Source: JAADIV01 sp964439085 (GTDB lineage: Bacteria > Desulfobacterota > Desulfobulbia > Desulfobulbales > VMSU01). From it: a stretch of 19,270 nucleotides of DNA. Within the stretch, counting starts at the first letter, position 1. Every line of letters begins with the position of its first letter. The stretch is taken from positions 1 to 19,270 of the forward strand of contig CAYTNB010000033.1 of the NCBI GenBank assembly GCA_964439085.1, in the 5' to 3' direction. Below the pieces are notes generated by a model, which had not been told where the DNA came from, made no database searches, and saw nothing but the letters and a program-made list of their open reading frames with translations. Made by a program: the position numbers and the translations under genes. Below are positions 1-7,340 of this stretch, one piece after another.

Positions 1-1
1 G

Positions 2-1042
2 ATGATTCGGGCTCTAAGCGTCTCCGGCAATCCTACCATGATTCATCTTTTTCTTAAACTTGATCCTTATAATATTTGCCGGGAGCCGTATATTCCTGTC
101 CTTAATGCCCCTGATTTGCTTCCGGCCGTAGAGTTGGGTTTAAATCTGCATCCGGCGGCCCCGGTCTTTGTACTGCCAAGTGTGGGCAGCTATTTTGGCG
201 GCGATTTGATCTCGGGCATTTTGGCAAGCGGCTTGGACGAACAGGAACAAACCTGTATGCTGATTGATGTGGGCACTAATGCAGAGGTGGTGCTGGGAAA
301 TAAAGATTGGTTGATTGCCTGCGCCGGGGCGGCCGGACCTGCCCTGGAAGGCGGGGTGGCCCGAATGGGGATGCGGGCGGGACCTGGAGCCATTGAACAT
401 ATCAGGATTGAGCCTGGCAGTCTGGTGATGGAATACGAGACTGTGGGCGATGAGCCAGCCTGTGGTATTTGCGGATCGGGGATAATTGATCTGGTTGCGG
501 CTTTGTATCTGGCTAGAATTATTGATTTGCGTGGCAAATTTTGCTTAGGTTCCGATAATCGTCTGCACCAGACTGAGGCGGGGTTAAGTTATACTGTGGT
601 GCCAGCCTCGGTGGCTGCCAATGGCCGGGCTATAGAATTGGAGCAGGTTGATTTGGACGCTATGATGCGCTCCAAGGCCGCCATGTATGCTATTTTGACT
701 ACCCTGGTTTCGCAAGTTGGCCTATCTTTTGCCGATCTGGATAAGATATATGTGGCTGGAGCATTTGGTCGTCATATTGATCCTGAGCGGGCTGTAACCC
801 TGGGAATGTTGCCCGATCTGCCCATTGCGACCTATGTCCCCATTGGCAATAGCTCTCTGGCCGGAGCGGAAAAGGTGCTGTACTCCAAACATCACCGGGA
901 GAGGTGTGGACGGATTATGCAGAAAATCACCTATATTGAGCTAAACGTCAACCAGGAATTTATGATGCGTTTTTCCGGTGCTAAATTTATCCCCCATACC
1001 GATAGAAGCTTATTCCCCACAGTACCTATGTTCGATAGCTAG
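2..1042 (+). CDS. RACo-like ASKHA-domain protein (DUF4445 type), 5' partial
   Basis: C-terminal 346 residues of an ASKHA-fold ATPase of the RACo / DUF4445 type. In characterised relatives these proteins use ATP to reductively reactivate corrinoid proteins of methyl-transfer pathways. Visible motifs, numbered from the first ATG in the window, are SVGSYFGGDLISGIL (60-74), the phosphate-binding loop IDVGTNAEVVLGN (88-100), CAGAAGPALEGGVA (107-120), CGICGSGIID (154-163) and VAGAFGRHIDP near 254. The family normally carries an N-terminal 2Fe-2S ferredoxin domain, which would lie upstream of the window, so this ATG is almost certainly internal. The stop is TAG at 1042. The substrate cannot be told from the fragment; a corrinoid methyltransferase partner is inferred from family knowledge only. 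Confidence 0.85.
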   Translation: MIRALSVSGNPTMIHLFLKLDPYNICREPYIPVLNAPDLLPAVELGLNLHPAAPVFVLPSVGSYFGGDLISGILASGLDEQEQTCMLIDVGTNAEVVLGNKDWLIACAGAAGPALEGGVARMGMRAGPGAIEHIRIEPGSLVMEYETVGDEPACGICGSGIIDLVAALYLARIIDLRGKFCLGSDNRLHQTEAGLSYTVVPASVAANGRAIELEQVDLDAMMRSKAAMYAILTTLVSQVGLSFADLDKIYVAGAFGRHIDPERAVTLGMLPDLPIATYVPIGNSSLAGAEKVLYSKHHRERCGRIMQKITYIELNVNQEFMMRFSGAKFIPHTDRSLFPTVPMFDS

Positions 1043-1172
1043 TTTTTTCGCTGTTACCATTATTCTCAGCTTTTACTGCATCTTACCCTATGGGCGTCTG
1101 GCCGTATAAGGCTTTAAGTTGCGCTAATAGTGGTTGATGTGGTAGAGTAGCGGCCTTTATGTTTTAAAAGAA

Positions 1173-1265
1173 CTAACACCCCACGAGGGGGTATAAGTAC
1201 ATTATAAACTCTTTTCTTAAAAACAGGTAAGCGCAGACTCCGAGAAAACAATCTGTAAGGTACTA
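1173..1265 (+). repeat. Dispersed intergenic repeat, copy A
   Basis: About 93 bp that recurs at 5081-5191 (+) and 11691-11787 (-). It opens with CTAACACC and a C-run/ACGA/G-run mini-hairpin (CCCC-ACGA-GGGG core). An A/T-rich block follows (TTCTT, run of A), then the conserved core AGGTAAGCGCAGACTCCGAG, and it closes with TCTGTAAGGTACTA. It starts about 130 nt after the stop of the ASKHA gene and has the same orientation as that gene. No coding frame is conserved. It could be a REP/MITE-like element or a structured 3' RNA element; the sequence does not decide which. Confidence 0.85.
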
Positions 1266-1304
1266 ACCCTCATTCGGGGACTTTGTTTAGTCCCGTGAAT
1301 GGGT
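1266..1304. other. Imperfect hairpin just after repeat copy A
   Basis: Arms ACCCTCATTCGGGGACT and AGTCCCGTGAATGGGT pair almost completely around a TTGTTT loop, with a small bulge. There is no T-run after it, so it is not a classic intrinsic terminator. It directly abuts the repeat but is absent beside copies B and C. Its function is unknown. Confidence 0.5.
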
Positions 1305-1378
1305 AAGTGCTTTTACTGTAGAAGCAAGTTCCTAATTCTAAAAGGTGTTTTAAAATTTATAGTAATGATTAACTGTTT

Positions 1379-1406
1379 AGTTAAGGGCTATAAATGGCCC
1401 TTAACT
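1379..1406. other. Perfect 10-bp stem hairpin upstream of the DHH gene
   Basis: AGTTAAGGGC, loop TATAAATG, GCCCTTAACT: a perfect 10-bp inverted repeat about 110 nt before the DHH start codon. No U-tract follows on either strand, so a leader RNA structure or operator is more likely than a terminator. I see no convincing promoter between 1043 and 1515. The rest of that gap holds only repeat copy A and the hairpin at 1266-1304. Confidence 0.5.
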
Positions 1407-1515
1407 CCGTAGTGTAACTGAATAGTGACCACAAAAAAAAGTTATAAGGCACTAATTAAAAACCGTTGTGATATAGGGGAAAATGCCTTTATCTACGGGA
1501 GATTAGACCGAAAAC

Positions 1516-2541
1516 ATGGTAGAAAAAAATAAGTCGGTTCGCAAGGTCAGGCGGTCTCGTCGGAAATTGCCACAAAAAACTGCCAAAGAGCGTCTGCAAG
1601 AGTTTCTGGACATCTTTGTTAAAGAGGATGATGTACTGCTGGTGATCAATGCCGATCCCGATGCCCTGGCCAGCGCCATGGTGGTCAAGCGCCTGTTGCG
1701 CTACAAGGTTAGAAGTGTGGTGATTGGCTATCCTAATGAGATCAGACGGCTGAGTAATGTGGCGATGGTGCATCTCTTGAAGATTCCTGCTGAGCGGCTG
1801 CATACCTTGTCCCTCAAGGATTATTCCAAAAAGGTGATGCTGGATTCCCAGCCTTTCCATCTGCCCGCCTTTGAGAAAATAAATTTTGATGCGGTAATTG
1901 ACCATCATCCCATTACCATCGGCTGGCAGGCCGCATATATAGACTTACGGCCTGATTATGGTGCTGTTGCTTCAATGATGGTAGAATACCTGCGGGCGGC
2001 GGATATAAAACCTTCTGTATCCTTGGCTACTGCTCTGTTTTATGCCATTAAGGTTGATACCAATAATTTTGAAAAAAAGGCCAATCTGGCCGATGCGATT
2101 TCCTTTCGTTACCTGTTTAATCGAGCCAACCCAAACCTTGTTCGTAAAATTGAACTATCCGAGTTACGTATCTCAGAACTAAATTATTTCCGTACCGCCC
2201 TCACTGAGATGAAAATCAGTAATAATCGCTTATATGTCCATATGGGTAGGGTCTTTAATCCCGATATTTTGGTGATTATTGCCGATTTTTTTAATCATGT
2301 CCAAAAGGTGTCATGGGTTTTTGTTTCCGGTGTACATGGTGAAAGACTTGTGGTAATTTTCCGTTGTGACGGCTATAAAAAGAATGCTGGTAAATTGGCA
2401 GAAAAAATATTTTCAGAGTTCGGTTCGGCTGGAGGCCATCGGGAGGCGGCCAGGGCGGAAGTACCCCTTAAAAATCTCGATAAACAAGACCAGGAATTTG
2501 AAACAAAAATTCTTATGCGTCTTGCCAGAAGGCATCTATAA
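1516..2541 (+). CDS. DHH-family phosphoesterase-like protein
   Basis: A 341-residue protein with the DHH/DHHA1 layout of NrnA-type nano-RNases and related phosphoesterases. A basic N-terminal tail (about 1-25, many K/R) precedes the first metal motif NADPDA (45-50). Then come an Asp in MLDSQP (108-113), the signature DHHP (129-132), DYGAVASMMVEYL (147-159), and a C-terminal DHHA1 domain with the substrate loop GGHREAAR (306-313). The usual first-motif His is not visible: canonical HxxPDGDA is reduced to NADPDA, so the metal site may be altered. ATG at 1516 is preceded by GGGAG about 14 nt upstream. The stop is 13 nt before the first GlgC-like gene, which suggests cotranscription. Activity on oligoribonucleotides, pAp or another phosphoester is not determinable here. 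Confidence 0.8.
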   Translation: MVEKNKSVRKVRRSRRKLPQKTAKERLQEFLDIFVKEDDVLLVINADPDALASAMVVKRLLRYKVRSVVIGYPNEIRRLSNVAMVHLLKIPAERLHTLSLKDYSKKVMLDSQPFHLPAFEKINFDAVIDHHPITIGWQAAYIDLRPDYGAVASMMVEYLRAADIKPSVSLATALFYAIKVDTNNFEKKANLADAISFRYLFNRANPNLVRKIELSELRISELNYFRTALTEMKISNNRLYVHMGRVFNPDILVIIADFFNHVQKVSWVFVSGVHGERLVVIFRCDGYKKNAGKLAEKIFSEFGSAGGHREAARAEVPLKNLDKQDQEFETKILMRLARRHL

Positions 2542-2554
2542 TTAATTTGCGTTT

Positions 2555-3811
2555 ATGAGTCAAAAAAACAAAAACTTGGCCATGGTACTGGCTGGCGGGC
2601 GAGTGGACGAACTTAATGTCCTGACCTATTACCGGCCCAAATCGGCGGTACCATTTGGCGGTTTTGCGAGGGTAATTGATTTCCCCTTGAGTAATTTGCT
2701 GCATTCCGGCTTGGAACAGATTGCCATTCTTAGCCAATTTCGTTCCTACTCCTTGATTAATCATATTGATTCTGGCGCCGCTTGGGATATGTTGGGCCGC
2801 TATCGGGGTATTTCCATATTGCCACCCTCTACCAGTTCAGAAAGTTCTTCCTGGTATCGGGGGTCGGCTGATTCAGTCTATCAAAACCTGGATTTTGTTA
2901 AGTATCATGATCCGGAAGTGGTGGTTATTGTTTCAGGCGATCATGTCTACAATATGGATTATCAGAAGATGATAGAGTATCATCGTGATAAGGATGCCGA
3001 CTTAACTATTGCCTGCCTACAGGTACCAATAGAGCAGGCGAACCGCTTTGGTGTGGCCTGGATTGATGACGAGGATGGCAAAGTCGGTGGCCGAGTGCTG
3101 GCCTATGATGAAAAGCCGCAAGACCCACAGGCTAATTGGGCTTCCATGACTATTTTCTGCTTTAAACCGCAGTCCTTGTATGCCGTTCTGGAGGCCAATG
3201 CGCAAGCGGATAACTCCTTTGAATTCGGTCGGGATATTATTCCTCGGATGATGGCGGAATCCCGGCGGGTTTATGGCTATAAATTTTATGAATATTGGGG
3301 CTATTCCCGCACTATTGAGGAATATTGGCAGAGCAATATGGATTTGCTGGGTGAAAATCCGGCTATTGATCTTGAGGCCTGGGGGTTGCGTACCAATCTT
3401 GAGCATCGTGGTATTCGAGATTGTGCCCCTGTCAAAATCGGTAATTCTTCACCCTCTGACAGCCTGATATATAACGGTTGTGTGGTTGAGGGGCAGGTTG
3501 AACGATCCATCTTGTTTCCAGGTGTTCGAGTGGCCAAGGGGGCGGTGGTGCGAGATTCCATTCTGTTCTTTAATAATCAGGTGGCTGAGGGTGCCCAGCT
3601 CGAAAAGGTGATTTGTGATGTGAATTGCAGTGTCGGCTCGGGATGTCGGCTTGGTAGTTTTTCTGACTCGGGAAGTAAAAAGGCTACCGTTTTGGGCTGG
3701 AATAATCATCTGCCTCCTGGTACGATCGTTGCCGGGGGCTGCACTATTTATCCTGGCCAGGATAAAAATAAATTTAGCCGGGCTATTGAGGCCGGGGAGA
3801 TTACCCGATGA
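2555..3811 (+). CDS. GlgC-like nucleotidyltransferase paralog with altered catalytic site
   Basis: A 418-residue ADP-glucose pyrophosphorylase homolog: an N-terminal nucleotidyltransferase domain (about 8-265) and a C-terminal left-handed beta-helix domain (about 290-410). SGDHVYNMD (127-135, equivalent of E. coli Asp142) and DEKP (185-188, Lys195 equivalent) are kept. The nucleotide loop normally G-x-G-x-R reads GGRVDELNVL (14-23), and the conserved WRDVGT near the second metal Asp (E. coli Asp276) reads WGYSRT (248-253). Loss of that Asp suggests a weakly active or non-catalytic partner, comparable in principle to Firmicutes GlgD or the plant large subunit. Its TGA overlaps the start of the next glgC by 4 nt (ATGA), so the two are probably made together and may form a hetero-oligomer (inference). 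No strong Shine-Dalgarno is seen; coupling from the DHH gene is likely. Confidence 0.85.
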   Translation: MSQKNKNLAMVLAGGRVDELNVLTYYRPKSAVPFGGFARVIDFPLSNLLHSGLEQIAILSQFRSYSLINHIDSGAAWDMLGRYRGISILPPSTSSESSSWYRGSADSVYQNLDFVKYHDPEVVVIVSGDHVYNMDYQKMIEYHRDKDADLTIACLQVPIEQANRFGVAWIDDEDGKVGGRVLAYDEKPQDPQANWASMTIFCFKPQSLYAVLEANAQADNSFEFGRDIIPRMMAESRRVYGYKFYEYWGYSRTIEEYWQSNMDLLGENPAIDLEAWGLRTNLEHRGIRDCAPVKIGNSSPSDSLIYNGCVVEGQVERSILFPGVRVAKGAVVRDSILFFNNQVAEGAQLEKVICDVNCSVGSGCRLGSFSDSGSKKATVLGWNNHLPPGTIVAGGCTIYPGQDKNKFSRAIEAGEITR

Positions 3812-5070
3812 CTGCTGAAAAGCCTCTGGTACTGCTCCTGGCCGGTGGAGCTGGCAGCCGTTTGAATATTCTTGTTCAGACTCGTGCCAAACCGGCAGTA
3901 CCTTTTGGGGGCTTGTATCGAATTATAGATTTTGCCTTGAGCAATGTTATGAACTCCGGCCTCTCGCATGTTGGCGTGTTGACTCAATATAAGCCTCTGT
4001 CGTTAATGAACCATCTGGGCACTGGAGATGCGTGGGACTTAAGCGGCCGCACCAGAGGGATCAAAATATTACCGCCCCGCACCGGCTTTAAAGACTCTGA
4101 TTGGTATAAGGGCACGGCAGATGCGGTGCGCCAAAATATAGATTTTATCAAGGGACATCCCTCGAAAGAGGTGATCATCCTCTCTGGCGATCATATCTAT
4201 AATATGGATTTTGCCGATATGCTGGCAGTTCATCGCCGCAAACGTGCCGATATCACCATTGGCATGATGGTGGTGCCTCTGGAGCAGATTCATCAATTCG
4301 GGGCTGGAATTGTCGATGCTGATGAGCGGATTATCGATTGGGAAGAAAAACCGCCGGAACCAAAGACCAATCTAGCCTCAATGGGTATATATGTCTTCGA
4401 TACAGACTATATGCTAAAGGTGCTGGAGGAAGAACGCCAGGAAGTTGATTTTGGCATGCACATTATTCCCAAGGCCATCAAACGTGATCGGGTATACGCC
4501 TATCCGTTTACCGGCTATTGGCGTGATGTTGGTACAATCCAGGCGTATTGGCAGGCCAATATGGATCTGTTGGATGACGAATCAGGCATTTCGCCGCAGC
4601 AATGGGGAACCCGCCCTAATCCCGATGCCGATGGCAGAGCGGCCGATCGGGCTCCGGCTCATTTTGCTAAGGAGTCCAAGGTTAAAAATTCGTTAATCTC
4701 GGCGGGCTGTGTTATCCATGGCGAGGTCGAAAACTCTGTTTTGGGGCCGGGTGTAATGGTAGGTCGTGGCGCTGTGGTGCGGGATTCGGTGGTTATTGAC
4801 GATTGTCAGATTCTGGAGGAGGCCGTGGTTGATCTGGCGATTATGGATAAACGAGTTAATGTGGGTCGTGGTGCCGTGGTAGGTTGTGGAAAAGGAAAGG
4901 ATGTGGCCAATGAGGCGTATCCCACTCATTTGTACACCGGCATTACTCTAATCGGCAAAGATGCCGACATACCGGAACAGGCTTGTGTTGGCCGTAATTG
5001 TATCGTGGCGCCATCTAAAAAGGCTGCCGATTTTCCAGGGCTGAAAATCCCTGCTGGCAGCAGTATTTAG
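3808..5070 (+). CDS. glgC: Glucose-1-phosphate adenylyltransferase (ADP-glucose pyrophosphorylase)
   Basis: A 420-residue protein catalysing ATP + glucose-1-phosphate to ADP-glucose + PPi, the committed step of bacterial glycogen synthesis in the cytosol. All expected motifs are present: GGAGSRLN (13-20), RAKPAVPFGG (26-35), WYKGTADAV (99-107), SGDHIYNMD (126-134, Asp128 = E. coli Asp142), EEKP (179-182, Lys181 = E. coli Lys195), YWRDVGT (237-243, Asp240 = E. coli Asp276), then a beta-helix C-terminus with hexapeptide-like repeats (GPGVMVGRGAVVRDS). The start codon overlaps the stop of the degenerate paralog (ATGA), indicating translational coupling. The length is typical for the family (about 420-430). 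Glycogen synthase and branching enzyme are not in the window. Confidence 0.93.
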   Translation: MTAEKPLVLLLAGGAGSRLNILVQTRAKPAVPFGGLYRIIDFALSNVMNSGLSHVGVLTQYKPLSLMNHLGTGDAWDLSGRTRGIKILPPRTGFKDSDWYKGTADAVRQNIDFIKGHPSKEVIILSGDHIYNMDFADMLAVHRRKRADITIGMMVVPLEQIHQFGAGIVDADERIIDWEEKPPEPKTNLASMGIYVFDTDYMLKVLEEERQEVDFGMHIIPKAIKRDRVYAYPFTGYWRDVGTIQAYWQANMDLLDDESGISPQQWGTRPNPDADGRAADRAPAHFAKESKVKNSLISAGCVIHGEVENSVLGPGVMVGRGAVVRDSVVIDDCQILEEAVVDLAIMDKRVNVGRGAVVGCGKGKDVANEAYPTHLYTGITLIGKDADIPEQACVGRNCIVAPSKKAADFPGLKIPAGSSI

Positions 5071-5080
5071 TAAGACTAAG

Positions 5081-5191
5081 CTAACACCCCCACGAGGGGG
5101 TATCGGAGTCTACGCTTACCTAGTACCTTATAAATTCTTTTCTAAAAAACAGGTAAGCGCAGACTCCGAGAAAACAATCTGTAAGGTACTA
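5081..5191 (+). repeat. Dispersed intergenic repeat, copy B, with internal inverted duplication
   Basis: About 111 bp starting 11 nt after the glgC stop, in the same orientation as glgC, between convergent glgC and trpA. It shares CTAACACCCCCACGAGGGGG, TTCTTTTCTAAAAAACAGG, TAAGCGCAGACTCCGAG and TCTGTAAGGTACTA with the other copies. Unlike them it has an extra TCGGAGTCTACGCTTACCT (5103-5121), which is the reverse complement, with one mismatch, of its own core AGGTAAGCGCAGACTCCGA (5151-5169). A second pair, AGTACCTTA (5122-5130) and TAAGGTACT (5182-5190), interleaves with the first. The order is X, Y, X', Y', so the two pairs cannot both form as simple nested stems. Confidence 0.88.
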
Positions 5192-5264
5192 ATTTAGATA
5201 CCACGGTAATTCTCGTCTACACAGGTTTTTTCGTTATTAAATAGGGCTGCGGCAATCTCAGCTC

Positions 5265-6035
5265 TTATCGGCTTCTCAGTCCCGCAATAAATGGTCCTAC
5301 AGCTTCGGCCCCTTTAGTGTCAACGAGCCTGATTGTTTCGCTGCCAATCACGGCAATGTCAGCTTTACCTTCAATGGCCGCAACATCGTTCTTATCCGTA
5401 ATCCCAAAACCAACTGCCAGCGGTAAATCTGTACTGGCCCTGCATCGGGCAATATACTCATCAAAGCTGCTGTCAAAAGTGGTCTGGGTGCCGGTAACTC
5501 CACGGCGAGCCACGCAATAGATGAAACCATCTCCATACTCGGCTAGTTCACGCATTCTCTCCAGGGTGCTGGTTGGAGCGTAAATCAGAATGGATGCCAA
5601 CCCATATTGCCGACAGTATTTAAGATACTCTGCCCCTTCTTCCGGTGGCAAGTCAGGGATGATAAAGCCTTTAATTCCTATCTCTGCGGCCTTTTTACAG
5701 AATTTTTCCAGACCGTATTTAAATAAAATATTATAATAGGTCATAAGCAGGAAGGGAATCTTATGGGTCTCGACCATCTCTCTGGCGAAGGCCAGACAAT
5801 CGGCCAGGCGGATGCCATTGGCCAACGAATCCTGGTTGGCCTTCACAATCACCGGGCCGTCGGCCATGGGCTCTGAAAAGGGAATTTGCATCTCGATGAG
5901 ATCAACACCGTTATCGACCATTTGGCTTATAACCGCACGGTTTATTGAAAGGGACGGATAACCCAGAACAATATGGGTCATCAGCAGGACGCCTTTCTGC
6001 TTTGTTGCCTCTCGGATCTTATCTCGCAGCTTCAT
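5265..6035 (-). CDS. trpA: Tryptophan synthase alpha chain
   Basis: A 256-residue TIM-barrel subunit that cleaves indole-3-glycerol phosphate to indole and glyceraldehyde-3-phosphate, in complex with TrpB. From the chosen start MKLRDKIREA, the catalytic pair is visible as Glu48 in DLIEMQIPFSEP and Asp59 in MADGP (Salmonella Glu49 and Asp60). IIPDLPPEE and the phosphate-binding regions RRGVTGTQ and VGFGITD follow. The segment reads MQIPFSEPMADGP rather than the common LGIPFSDPxADGP, so it belongs to a divergent TrpA branch. The frame stays open upstream to 6155, but that stretch lies inside trpB and has a low-complexity, unrelated sequence, so ATG at 6035 is preferred. It overlaps the trpB end by 17 nt. 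The other trp genes are absent from this window. Confidence 0.93.
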   Translation of the reverse strand: MKLRDKIREATKQKGVLLMTHIVLGYPSLSINRAVISQMVDNGVDLIEMQIPFSEPMADGPVIVKANQDSLANGIRLADCLAFAREMVETHKIPFLLMTYYNILFKYGLEKFCKKAAEIGIKGFIIPDLPPEEGAEYLKYCRQYGLASILIYAPTSTLERMRELAEYGDGFIYCVARRGVTGTQTTFDSSFDEYIARCRASTDLPLAVGFGITDKNDVAAIEGKADIAVIGSETIRLVDTKGAEAVGPFIAGLRSR

Positions 6036-7254
6036 ACTCTTTTCCCTTATTGATGATGAATTGTTGCCAGGATGGGTCGGCAAAGGCGTTGGCAATGGTG
6101 AAGATGTCCTTATCTCCCCGACCGGACATATTAATGATAATGGCCTGATCGGCATTCATGTCGCCTGCCTCTTTGAAGGCTTGGGCGAAGGCGTGGCTCG
6201 ATTCAAGGGCTGGGATGATTCCTTCCTTGGTCATGGTTAATTCCAGGGCTGCCATCACCTCTTTATCATCAGCGGAAGTGAAGCGCACTCTACCTTTTTC
6301 CCATAGATCGGTAAGAATTGGTGAGACACCAACGTAATCAAGCCCCGCAGCGACTGAATGAGTGGTACGCATCTGACCGTCATCGTCTTGTAAAAACATG
6401 GTTTTATAACCTTGAGCGACACCTGGACTACCGTCAGCACTTGCCAGGCGGGCGGCATGCATTCCGGAGGGAAGACCGTATCCTCCAGCTTCAACGCCCA
6501 CAAGCTCAACATCGGGTTGATCAATAAACCCCTGAAAGACACCCATTGCGTTAGATCCCCCACCTACACAGGCATAGACTCGGGCGGGCGCGGTGCCAAA
6601 TTGTTTTATAATCTGTTCTCTTGCCTCCAAGCCAATAATAGACTGAAACCAGGCCACCATTTCTGGAAATGGATGTGGTCCGCAGGCTGTTCCCAGACAA
6701 TAATGGGTATCATCCATATTTGTTACCCAGTCACGAAAGGCGGCATTGATGGCATCTTTTAAGGTTCGGGAACCAGAGGTGACCGAGATTACCTCTGCTC
6801 CCAATTTTTCCATCCAGAAAACATTGGGCCGCTGACGCAAAATATCTTCCTCGCCCATATATATAGTGCATTGCAGGCCGAATTTAGCGGCCATTGTAGC
6901 AGTGGCTACACCGTGCTGGCCAGCGCCAGTCTCGGCAATGACCCGCTTTTTTCCCATCCGTTTGACCAAGAGTCCTTGACCCATAACGTTATTTGCCTTA
7001 TGGGCTCCTGTATGATTCAGGTCTTCACGTTTGATAAATATCTGGGCTCCACCAAAATGGCGGGAAAGATTGTCGGCATGGGTCAGCGGTGTAGGTCGAC
7101 ATGAGTAAGTACTCATTAGATCGGCGTATTCCTGCCAGAAGGAGGGGTCACGCCGGGCCGTAGTATAGGCCTTGTTTAATTGTCCAAAAGTTTCATGGAG
7201 TACCTCGGGAATAAAAGCCCCGCCCCATTCTCCGTAATAACCATTATTTTTCAT
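6019..7254 (-). CDS. trpB: Tryptophan synthase beta chain
   Basis: A 411-residue PLP enzyme condensing indole (channelled from TrpA) with L-serine to give tryptophan. From start MKNNGYYGEWGGAFIPEVL: PLP lysine Lys86 in HTGAHKANN, Glu108 in AETGAGQHG (catalytic Glu109 in Salmonella), GPHPFPEMV, and the phosphate-binding GGGSNAMG. This is the canonical TrpB1 type. The open frame extends to 7395, but homology begins at MKNN; the extra 47 residues would overlap the upstream gene, and AAGG lies 9 nt before ATG 7254, so the short start is chosen. It is followed by trpA with a 17-nt overlap and preceded by the 532-residue gene with an 86-nt gap, so the three may be cotranscribed. Confidence 0.95.
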   Translation of the reverse strand: MKNNGYYGEWGGAFIPEVLHETFGQLNKAYTTARRDPSFWQEYADLMSTYSCRPTPLTHADNLSRHFGGAQIFIKREDLNHTGAHKANNVMGQGLLVKRMGKKRVIAETGAGQHGVATATMAAKFGLQCTIYMGEEDILRQRPNVFWMEKLGAEVISVTSGSRTLKDAINAAFRDWVTNMDDTHYCLGTACGPHPFPEMVAWFQSIIGLEAREQIIKQFGTAPARVYACVGGGSNAMGVFQGFIDQPDVELVGVEAGGYGLPSGMHAARLASADGSPGVAQGYKTMFLQDDDGQMRTTHSVAAGLDYVGVSPILTDLWEKGRVRFTSADDKEVMAALELTMTKEGIIPALESSHAFAQAFKEAGDMNADQAIIINMSGRGDKDIFTIANAFADPSWQQFIINKGKEYEAAR

Positions 7255-7340
7255 AAAATAGCCTTGCTTGTAGATGTTTTTTGAACCACATAACTCAATA
7301 ATTAAGGTATCTTGTTGCTTTTTAGTCTTCTGCCTGCAAT

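Noticed and set aside
1489..1908. 139-codon minus-strand open frame
   Set aside because: Antisense to the DHH gene, whose motifs are clear on the plus strand.
5081..5191. Integron attC site in the repeat family
   Set aside because: The core sites RYYYAAC and GTTRRRY are not present as a matched pair at the ends, no integrase is in the window, and the flanking genes are housekeeping genes.
6036..6155. N-terminal extension of TrpA by 40 residues
   Set aside because: It lies inside trpB. The sequence (TPLPTPLPTHPG) is low complexity, and TrpA homology starts at MKLRDK.
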